This document shows, piece after piece, positions 1 to 6,104 of a DNA stretch of 6,104 nucleotides. The stretch is from positions 1 to 6,104 of the forward strand of contig CAMWHH010000047.1 in assembly GCA_947174035.1 (NCBI GenBank), written 5' to 3'. Position 1 is the first letter of the stretch. Every line of letters starts with the position of its first letter. Origin of the DNA: an uncultured Mycoplasma sp. (GTDB taxonomy: Bacteria > Bacillota_I > Bacilli_A > Mycoplasmatales > Mycoplasmoidaceae). Both the position numbers and the translations under genes were made by a program. Below the pieces are notes generated by a model, which saw only the letters and a list, made by a program, of their open reading frames with translations, ran no database searches and was not told the DNA's origin.

Positions 1-55
1 TAATTATTTTCTGTGAGTAAAAGAAGAAAAAATCATTGTTATTTCTACCTTTTTT
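1..55. repeat. Left arm of a perfect 55-bp inverted repeat
   Basis: Base-by-base comparison shows that this segment is the exact reverse complement of 172-226, with no mismatch over 55 bp. The match stops at the inner edge because base 56 (a) cannot pair with base 171 (c). The outer edge coincides with the first base of the window, so the true arm may be longer. The arm has no open reading frame and no recognisable transposon end. In single-stranded form the pair would make a very stable stem with a 116-nt loop. Possible readings are an inversion site, a non-autonomous element, a long hairpin RNA, or a palindromic contig end created by amplification or assembly. The sequence alone does not decide. 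Confidence 0.95.
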
Positions 56-171
56 AAAAAATAAAAAACTAAATTTATTTATTAACATTATATTTTTAAA
101 AATGTTAAAATTTTTTGTAAAGGGTTTTTAAAGTGAAATCAAAAAAAGGAATAAAATTAAGTTCTACAAAC
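56..171. other. Non-coding A+T-rich loop between the inverted-repeat arms
   Basis: This 116-bp spacer has no credible coding frame. It is mostly A and T runs and contains one small inner hairpin with an 8-bp perfect stem (82-89 with 101-108) around an 11-nt loop. That hairpin has almost no G+C and no clean T-tract, so I do not call it a terminator. I see no convincing paired -35/-10 promoter in either orientation. If the arms recombine, this is the segment that would flip. Confidence 0.6.
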
Positions 172-226
172 AAAAAAGGTAGAAATAACAATGATTTTTT
201 CTTCTTTTACTCACAGAAAATAATTA
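172..226. repeat. Right arm of a perfect 55-bp inverted repeat
   Basis: Exact reverse complement of bases 1-55. It ends in the palindrome taatta and is followed directly by the leader of the TM2-domain gene, about 100 bp before that gene's start codon. Any inversion between the arms, or any structure formed by them, would therefore lie just upstream of this gene. No ribosome binding site or start codon with a downstream frame lies inside the arm. Confidence 0.95.
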
Positions 227-329
227 AACTTTATACATGCTCTTCCAACCATATAGACACTGTATAGCTTTTTTAATACAATTAAGTATATATTTATATA
301 AGTAATTAAAAAAATTAGAGGTTTTTAAA
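227..329 (+). promoter_or_regulatory. Leader of the TM2 gene with Shine-Dalgarno site and candidate -10 boxes
   Basis: Together with the inverted repeat this belongs to a gene-free stretch of more than 300 bases at the left edge. The firm element is the Shine-Dalgarno sequence AGAGG at 317-321, 8 nt before the ATG at 330, which fixes the start of the TM2 gene. Several -10-like boxes occur (TATACA near 232, overlapping TATATA/TATATT at 287-294), but none has a good -35 at the right distance, so the promoter position is only a guess. Short A/T palindromes around 287-300 look like composition effects. No riboswitch or T-box pattern is visible. Confidence 0.45.
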
Positions 330-635
330 ATGAGTGATTCTAAAGAAAACAAAATGAGTGAAAACTTAAATAATGCATCAGCTAAAATGATGGATAACAT
401 AACTGGAAAAAATGTTGATCAATCACAAAAAAGTGAAAAAGATTGAACAGTAACACTTATTCTTGCAATCTTTTTAGGTTACATTGGTATTCACAGATTC
501 TATGTAGGAAAAATTGGTACTGGTATTCTTTGATTAGTTACAGGTGGATGTTTAGGAATTGGATGATTAATTGATATCATCAGAATTGTTTGTAGTAACT
601 TTACTGACAAAGAAAGAAAACCAATTAAAAATTAA
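330..635 (+). CDS. TM2 domain-containing small membrane protein
   Basis: A 101-residue protein, read with UGA as Trp (residues 39, 68 and 79). Residues 1-38 are polar, Ser/Asn/Lys-rich and probably disordered, with no signal peptide. Residues 39-87 are a TM2 domain: a first membrane helix (about 41-53), the short turn with the family signature GxxGIHRFYVGK (about 50-61), then a second helix rich in Gly ending in the conserved GWLIDIIRI (about 78-86). A basic tail follows. TM2 proteins are small two-helix membrane proteins of unknown biochemical role, frequent in bacteria and mycoplasmas. The start is fixed by AGAGG 8 nt upstream. The gene appears monocistronic: a leader precedes it and a terminator begins 19 bp after its stop. 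Domain identity is confident; function is unknown. Confidence 0.9.
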
Positions 636-654
636 TTTAAAAGTTAGTAGATGT

Positions 655-687
655 AAAAAAAATAGAGTTCAAGACTCTATTTTTTTT
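655..687 (+). terminator. Intrinsic terminator of the TM2 gene, possibly bidirectional
   Basis: The core stem pairs AATAGAGT (661-668) with ACTCTATT (674-681) around the 5-nt loop TCAAG. The A-run 655-660 pairs with the T-run 682-687 and extends the stem to 14 bp. The T-run follows the G+C-containing core directly, as in a rho-independent terminator. Because A-run and T-run are symmetrical, the element should also work on the minus strand. There it is the first good stop signal that transcripts leaving the convergent minus-strand operon would meet. Plus-strand function is well supported; minus-strand function is inferred. Confidence 0.88.
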
Positions 688-724
688 ATTTAGTTTATTA
701 TTAATAAAAAATCAATAAATTATT

Positions 725-1270
725 ATGAATAAAAAAGAAGATAAATTAATAGTTAAAACAAAACACTTAGATATGTATAAAACTGAAAAAGGGTTTTATT
801 ATTGTCAAAGAAGATCAGTTAATAGCATTGCAGTTTTATGTTTTAAAAAAGTTAAAGATGATTTCTTTTTTTTAATAAGATTACAACCAATGCCACAAGT
901 TGAAGAAAAGAAAGTTTGAAGTCAATTATACCCTTGTCCAATTACAGGATCAATTGAACAAGATGAAAGTCCTGAAACTAGTGCAGTTAGAGAAGTTTTA
1001 GAAGAAGGTGGGATAACAATAAATGAAAACGATTTAATTGCTATTAACCCAAGTGTTGCTACAACCCAAATGAATGAAAAAGTTTTTTATTACCTTGCTG
1101 ATGTTACAAATAAAAAAATTGAAGCACCACAAAATGATGGTTCAATTTTTGAAGCAGTTAGTGAAAATATTTGAGTTTCTCAAAAAGAGTTAGAAACTAT
1201 TATTAACAATGATTTATATTTATCTTCATTACTAACTTGTTATTATTACTTTTTAAAACTAGTTAAATAA
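725..1270 (+). CDS. Nudix hydrolase, ADP-ribose pyrophosphatase-like
   Basis: A 181-residue protein with two UGA-encoded Trp, so a standard-code reading would stop falsely after 64 residues. Residues 75-97 form a perfect Nudix box (GX5EX7REUXEEXGU): G75, E81, then R89-E90-V91-L92-E93-E94-G95-G96-I97. The glutamates bind the metal that drives hydrolysis of nucleoside-diphosphate-X substrates. A preceding strand with hydrophobic SIAVLCF, a pro-rich stretch before the box and the length resemble ADP-ribose/NDP-sugar pyrophosphatases of the NudF type, but substrate cannot be fixed from sequence. It is probably a soluble cytoplasmic housecleaning enzyme. In-frame TAA at 716-718 excludes a much longer N-terminus. 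No Shine-Dalgarno is visible before the ATG, so initiation may be leaderless or SD-independent. It converges on the YmdB-like gene with only one base between the stop codons. Confidence 0.9.
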
Positions 1271-1271
1271 A

Positions 1272-2090
1272 TTATTTTTCTCTATACCCTACCATATCTT
1301 GGAATTTATAGATGTTTTTTATTCCAACAACTTGGTTATCTTGTGGGTTAAAAGTTAAAACCACAGCACAAAATTGATATTGTCCAATTTGTTCTTCTAA
1401 TTTAAAAAATTCTGAGTTGCCTTTAAACATGTTAATAATTGAATCAGGTTTAGCACCAATGATTCCGTTTGCTGCACCTGTCATTCCTACATCAGTTATA
1501 TAAGCTGTGTTATTTATAATTCTTGCATCATTGGTTTGAACATGAGTGTGTGTTCCCAAAATTGCTTGAACTTGTGATTGAAAGTTTAAAAAGAAAGCAT
1601 TTTTTTCACTTGTAGTTTCACAGTGAAAATCAACTATGTGAAAGTCTGCTTTAGCTTCATTTGTAATAATTTTTTCCAATTCTAAAAAAGGATTTGTTTG
1701 CATTTCTTTAATAGCAACAGAAATTCCTAATAAGTTAGTAATTCGAAATGACTTATTTTTAATATGAACAATTTTACTACCAACTCCAACAGTTGCTTCT
1801 AAAAGTTTTTCATCAAGATTTGCAGGTCTAATGATATTATCTTTTGTTTTTAAAATTTCATAGATATCTTTTTTATGTCATGTGTGATTTCCCATTGTAA
1901 TGAAATCAATTCCATTTTTACATAAAAAATTGTAGTCTTTCCAGTCAAGACCTCTACCCTTTGTTGTGTTTTCAGCATTTGCAATGGTGAAATCAATTTT
2001 ATTTTGTTTTTTGATATTATTTAATTCAAGTTCAATAGCAAGTTTCCCCATTACCCCTGAAATATCACCAATAAATAAAATATTAATCAT
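1272..2090 (-). CDS. ymdB: YmdB-family metallophosphoesterase (TIGR00282 type)
   Basis: A 272-residue protein close to the roughly 264 residues of Bacillus subtilis YmdB, which it resembles along its whole length. The binuclear metal site is complete: D9 in FIGD, E40-N41 in NAEN, N68-H69 in GNHTW, H156 in DFH, and H181 and H183 in GTHTH. The following AYITDVGMTG segment is also characteristic. YmdB is a cytosolic phosphodiesterase acting on 2',3'-cyclic and some 3',5'-cyclic nucleotides. In B. subtilis it affects biofilm and motility choice and has been linked to RNase Y. Trp71 is UGA-encoded, so the reading frame is continuous; Trp50 is the only TGG in the window. The ATG starts 2 nt after the helicase stop and has no strong Shine-Dalgarno, which suggests translational coupling. 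It is the last gene of the operon, and no terminator follows it before the convergent Nudix gene. Confidence 0.93.
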
Positions 2091-2092
2091 AA

Positions 2093-4312
2093 TTATTTTT
2101 TAATCTTTCTAACAGATTTGTGATGCTTAATAAGTTGTTTTTTACCAATTTGTGGTCTATCGAAAGCAACTGTAATAATTGATTGTTGAACATCCATTAC
2201 AATTCCTCTCCCAAATTTATCATGCAAAACTAAATCACCTATATAATACTCTTCTTTTTTATCATGATATACATTATCTAAATCAATTGAACTTCTTTCG
2301 TTTCTAGAATAATCAAAAACTTTTTTGCTACTAGTAGATGTATTTTTAGATACTATTCTTTTATCTGCAAGCAAATAATCTATTTCTAATAAAAATCTAG
2401 ATGGTGTTTTTTGACCAGAAACATTACCAAAATAATTTGTTCCCCGACTACATGATAAATATAAGTTCTTTTTAGCTCTTGTAATTGCAACATATGCAAT
2501 TCTTCTTTCTTCATCTAAATTTCCTTCTTCAATTGATTTAATTGAAGGAAAAATATTTTCATTCATTTGAATAATAAACACAATGTCAAATTCCAATCCT
2601 TTTGCAGAGTGAACAGTCATTAAAGAAACAGTATTAATATTTTTATCATTTTTATTGTTAGTTTCATCAACGCTTGTTATGATTGCAAGTTCTTGCAAAT
2701 AGTGGTGTAAATTTGCATTATCTGGATTATTCTTCTCAAATGCTAGTGCAGCATTTTTTAATTCTTCAATATTTTCAATTCTAGTTTCTTCACCTTCATC
2801 TTTAAGCATTTGAAAATAATTTGTTTTATCTGCAATTTCATCAATTAATTGCGAAATAGAATCAAATTTTTTATTTCTTATTTCCGATATTAAATTGTAA
2901 AATTCTAAACATGAATTTTTAGCTTTTGCAGATAGTTCATCAATTTCTTCGGCTTTTCCAAAAGAAGCAAAAGTTGATAAATTGTTTGTAACAGCATAAT
3001 TTTTTATTGCAAAAAAAGTTTTTTCACTAATTTGTCTTTTGGGAACATTATAAATTCTAGATAGACTCATCTCATCACTATTTGCAACTAAACGCATGTA
3101 AGCAATCATATCTTTAACTTCTTTTCTTTGGTAGAATCTAAATCCACCAAAAATTCGGTATGGAATATAATTGTGTGATAGTGATTCTTCAATGTTTCTA
3201 GAAAGATAATTAGCACGATATAAAATAGCAATGTCTTTATATTGATATTGTTTTTCTTGAACTAATTCTTTAATTTTTGAACACACAAATTTTGATTCAT
3301 TATCTTGATCATCTGCTTCAAAATAAATAACTTCACTATTAAAATTAGAGTCAGTAAATAAATTTTTTTTAATTCGGTTTGGGTTATTATTGATTAAAGA
3401 ATTTGCAATATTTAAAATCTTTTTTGTTGATCTATAATTTTGTTCTAAAACAATAACTTCAGTATTGGCAAAATCATTTTTGAAAGAATTAAAAATATTT
3501 TTTTGAGCTCCTCTTCATGAATAAATCATTTGGTCTGGATCTCCAACTGCAAAAACATTTTTCATATTCTTACTTAACAATTTAATTATTTCGTACTGAT
3601 CTAAATTAGTATCTTGAAACTCATCAACTAAAATATAATCAAACCGTTCTTTTCATTTTTTACCAATTTCTTCAATTTGCAAAACTTGTTTAGCATATTT
3701 GATTAAGTCATCAAAATCAAGCAAATTACTATTTTTTAAAAACTTTAAATACTCTTCATATACTTTTTTACAAATATCTTTTTTTGTATGACCTTCATAA
3801 GTATTATCTAAAAAACTTAATCATTCATAAACATCATCGTTTTCATAAATACCTTCTGCTTTCATTTTAGAAATTCAAGATAAACAAACTTTGATTTTTA
3901 AAACTTGGTTATCAAAGTTGTTTGCTTTATAAATATCTTTTAAAATTGAGTTTTGATCATCTTCATCAATAATTGAAAAATTACTAGTAATATTTTCAAT
4001 ATCTAGCGCTTTAATATCTTCTCTTAAAATTCTTAAGCAAACTGAATGAAAAGTACCAATATAGTGAAATTTCTTGTTTGGAATAATATTGGAAATTCTA
4101 GTTTTCATTTCATTAGCAGCTTTATTTGTGAAAGTAAAACCCAAAATTTTTCAACTTGCATAATTTTTTTCATTAATTAAATAAACTACACGGTGAGTTA
4201 AAACAGATGTTTTACCACTACCAGCTCCTGCAATTACTAAAACTGGAATGTCATCATCAAAAGTAATTGCTTTCCTTTGGTTTTCATTAAATTTACTATA
4301 TTTACTATCCAT
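2093..4312 (-). CDS. pcrA: ATP-dependent 3'-5' DNA helicase PcrA/UvrD
   Basis: A full-length 739-residue superfamily 1A helicase, uninterrupted once five UGA codons are read as Trp. Motifs in order: Q-motif N11-Q12, Walker A GAGSGKT (29-35), motif Ia TFTNKAA, motif II DEFQD (230-234), motif [16 protein letters not shown] (257-269), motif IV QNYRST, motif [11 protein letters not shown] (567-576), and motif [16 protein letters not shown] (602-615). Such enzymes unwind DNA in nucleotide excision and mismatch repair, strip recombinase filaments and clear replication-transcription conflicts. Residues 689-739 (from YYIGD, including HDKFGRG) match the PcrA C-terminal Tudor-like domain known to contact RNA polymerase, so I prefer PcrA over Rep. 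AAGGA (4323-4327) lies 10 nt before the ATG at 4312 but only 1 nt before the in-frame ATG at 4321, favouring 4312. The start overlaps the RDD gene's stop by 8 nt. Confidence 0.95.
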
Positions 4313-5096
4313 TTTTATCATTTCCTTTTTCAAAAATTTCACTTGTATCAATTTCACCTGGTAAATTATACTTAATGATTGGTTTTTTCTTGTTTTTTAA
4401 ATTTAAAACACCATTTTTATCATCACTAAAAACCTCAACCATTTTAACAACAACAGTATTGCTAATATTATCTGTAAATGATCTTCTTTTATTTGTAAAT
4501 GCAACATTTAAAATTAAAACAAATTCCAAAATTGCAGCAATAGTATAAAAAGACTGGAAAACGATTTCTACAACATTTGTAGTATTAGGTTCATTATTAA
4601 CATTTAATAAAAAAGCAATTACTTGACTCTTTGCAAAAAAACTTACAATCCCCAAAATCAGTGTAATAACAATCATCACCAAACAAGTTAGTGATTCTCT
4701 AATAATTAATTGAACAAAAAATAATCAATGTAAGTTTTTAAAAAACTTTCTGTTCTCACTAACAATTTTTAAAGAAGTGCTATAAATTCTGATTTTAAAA
4801 ACTTTTGAAAAAATTGTATATCCTTTACAGAGAAAAGGGACAACAATAAAATAAATAAAAATTGTTAAAAAAATAACAAGAGTAAATAAAAATATTTGTC
4901 ATGACTCAATAAGGTTTCAATTTTGTTCATTATTTGATAAAAAATTAGTTTGAATCAAATTAGAAAAAATGACAAAAAAGAAAGCAATGATAATTAGAAA
5001 AGTAAATATCAAATCAAAAAATCTTGCAAAAGTTCTAGAAATAGCACTTGCTAAGTTATATTTTTTCTTTTCATTTTTTTCCAATATATTATTCAC
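4305..5096 (-). CDS. RDD family membrane protein
   Basis: A protein of about 263 residues (from the GTG start) with three UGA-encoded Trp. A basic N-terminal segment is followed by four predicted membrane helices at about 26-48, 67-89, 139-155 and 175-200. The family signature is visible: R25 and D28 in ARFFD before helix 1, a KGYTIFSKVFKIRI loop (about 91-104) after helix 2, and RRSFTDNISNTVVV with D209 after helix 4. The last ~45 residues are a polar cytoplasmic tail. RDD proteins are poorly characterised; some are proposed to act in cation exchange or transport, which is not shown here. A GTG at 5096 sits 5 nt after GAGGG and is my preferred start; a TTG at 5108 would add four residues. 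The gene starts 2 nt after the glycosyltransferase stop and overlaps pcrA by 8 nt. Confidence 0.8.
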
Positions 5097-5098
5097 AT

Positions 5099-6058
5099 TT
5101 ACCCTCAAATAAAATTCTTTTTAACATAACTAAATGCTGGTTTAAATGAACGAATGTATTCTTTAAATTTAGGATTTTTTAATAAATCCAAACTTTTGTT
5201 ATTTCTAAATGATGGGTCAATTTTTTCTAAAGTTTCTCAAGCTTTATTAATAGCAATTGATAAAGTTTTTTCATTATTATAAGAATCAAACATTTTAACT
5301 AAAAAGTCACCAATACATAATTTTGGTAATCAAACTAAATAATTATTTTTAGTATCATAGTCTAATTGTGATTCATTAATTTTGTAAGACAAAAGCAAAG
5401 CACTTTCTAAAATGTTGTACAAATTATAAGTATATTTAACTGAATTTTTATCATTTTCTAAACTTAATAATTTTTTTGAAGAATAAAAAGCAGTTTCATA
5501 AGAATTTAAAACATCAAAAAGGTAAATTGGATAAAGGTTTTTGTAATTTACAAAACTAATTTTCTTTTTTTCTAAAAAACTTTTTTTAAAAACTTTATTT
5601 CTAATACTAATTGCACAATTAACAATAAATGAAGCATTTGTAGATAATTCATCTCTAGTTATTTCTTTTTCAGTTTCAAAATCATCATTAACATTATTTA
5701 CATTTGTTTTAAAACCAATAAAATCATATTTTTTATTATCTAAAATTTTACTAATAGTTTTTACAAAATCTGGTTCAAAAACATTTTTAGATTCTGCAAA
5801 ATAAACATATGTACCACTAGCTTTTTCTAATCCTAAGTTATATGAAAAAGATCTTCCATAGTTTTCAAAAAGTCTTACAATTTTGAATTTTTTATCTGAT
5901 AAATCAAAACTATTTAATATTTTTTTAACTTCATCAGATGCAAAATCATCAATAAAAATAATTTCAAAACTTTTACTAGTTTGACTTAGTAAAGATTTGA
6001 TAGATTTTTCTAAATTTGTTGAATTTTCATATAAATGGTAAATAAAAGATATTTTCAT
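5099..6058 (-). CDS. GT-A-fold (family 2-like) glycosyltransferase with degenerate DXD
   Basis: A 319-residue protein with three UGA-encoded Trp, the last at the second-to-last residue. Residues 1-110 look like a GT2 nucleotide-sugar-binding domain: first strand ISFIYHLYEN, the SLLSQT helix (22-27), strand FEIIFIDDFASDE with the nucleotide-contacting D37-D38, then ENYGRSFSYNLGLEKASGTYVYF (65-87). Where the family usually has DSDD or DADD, this protein has E89-S90-K91-N92, so the metal-binding DXD is not canonical. The rest (about 110-319) is Lys/Asn/Tyr-rich with no obvious membrane helix and I do not recognise it. Family members transfer sugars to lipids, capsule or proteins; the acceptor is unknown and activity is uncertain. 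The ATG follows a weak GGATGA (6065-6070) by 6 nt. It is first in the four-gene operon and is followed 2 nt later by an RDD membrane protein. Confidence 0.8.
5102..5106 (-). promoter_or_regulatory. Shine-Dalgarno site deciding the RDD gene start
   Basis: On the minus strand this reads GAGGG and is separated by 5 nt (TAAAT) from the GTG at 5096. It lies inside the last codons of the upstream glycosyltransferase gene, whose stop is at 5099-5101. The ATG at 5096-5098 is out of frame and meets TGA and TAG codons. The alternative TTG at 5106-5108 overlaps this site and has only a weak AAAAAGAA upstream. The spacing favours GTG, though not conclusively. Confidence 0.6.
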
Positions 6059-6078
6059 AATGATTCATCCAAACTGCA

Positions 6079-6084
6079 ATTATA
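6079..6084 (-). promoter_or_regulatory. Candidate -10 box of the minus-strand operon
   Basis: The minus strand reads TATAAT here, followed by TGCAGTT and, 21 nt from the end of the box, the glycosyltransferase ATG. A second TATAAT lies at 6091-6096. The -35 region of either would fall at or past the right edge of the window and cannot be checked. In so A+T-rich a genome, TATAAT also arises by chance, so the support comes mainly from position: it is the only intergenic space upstream of four tightly linked genes. Confidence 0.45.
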
Positions 6085-6104
6085 AGATTTATTATAAATT
6101 ATCT

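Noticed and set aside
82..108. Hairpin in the inverted-repeat loop as a terminator
   Set aside because: The 8-bp stem has one G-C pair on a mostly A/T stem and no clean T-tract immediately after it. Such structures arise often in A+T-rich DNA.
1..226. CRISPR array or insertion sequence ends
   Set aside because: There is only one pair of inverted arms, no regularly spaced direct repeats, and no transposase or Cas gene anywhere in the window.
227..329. Riboswitch, T-box or tRNA in the TM2 leader
   Set aside because: No G+C-containing paired structure, cloverleaf arms or known leader motif can be seen; the only palindromes are A/T-only.
1272..4357. Broken or frameshifted helicase, phosphoesterase, Nudix and RDD genes
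   Set aside because: All interruptions are in-frame TGA codons at positions where Trp fits the families (for example GNHTW and YSWRGA). With code 4 each gene is continuous and of normal length.
4313..4357. Longer N-terminus for the helicase, beginning at 4357 or 4321
   Set aside because: The extra residues are unlike the family. AAGGA lies 10 nt before the ATG at 4312 but only 1 nt before the ATG at 4321, and the Q-motif position matches the shorter form.
1..6104. A new multi-gene defence or mobile system
   Set aside because: All six genes fall in known families, none is a nuclease, toxin, transposase or phage protein, and the layout is that of mollicute housekeeping genes.

Overview
The window looks like chromosomal DNA of a mollicute (Mycoplasma or Spiroplasma type). 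It is very A+T-rich, and every gene reads through only if UGA means tryptophan (genetic code 4). In the six genes I count 18 Trp codons, 17 of them TGA and one TGG (1941-1943). Under the standard code the helicase, phosphoesterase, Nudix and RDD genes would look broken; under code 4 all six are intact. I cannot name the species.

Layout. Bases 1-226 form a large inverted repeat: two perfectly complementary 55-bp arms (1-55 and 172-226) around a 116-bp A+T-rich non-coding loop. A leader of about 100 bp (227-329) then leads to a small plus-strand gene for a TM2-domain membrane protein (330-635), closed by a clear intrinsic terminator (655-687). A second plus-strand gene (725-1270) encodes a Nudix hydrolase with a perfect Nudix box. 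It ends one base short of a convergent minus-strand gene.

The remaining ~4.8 kb is one tightly packed minus-strand operon, read right to left. It contains a GT-A-type glycosyltransferase-like protein (6058-5099), an RDD-family membrane protein (5096-4305), a PcrA/UvrD superfamily 1 helicase (4312-2093) and a YmdB-family metallophosphoesterase (2090-1272). The junctions are a 2-nt gap, an 8-nt overlap and a 2-nt gap, so co-transcription and translational coupling are very likely. A TATAAT box lies upstream of the first gene near the right edge. The operon joins envelope functions (glycosyltransferase, RDD protein) with nucleic-acid functions (helicase, cyclic-nucleotide/RNA-related phosphodiesterase). 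I infer shared expression, not a shared pathway.

No tRNA, rRNA, CRISPR array, transposase or prophage gene is visible. The content is mostly mollicute housekeeping. The least ordinary parts are the inverted repeat at the left edge, which may be biological or an assembly-end effect, and the loss of the DXD motif in the glycosyltransferase-like protein. I found no convincing new multi-gene system.
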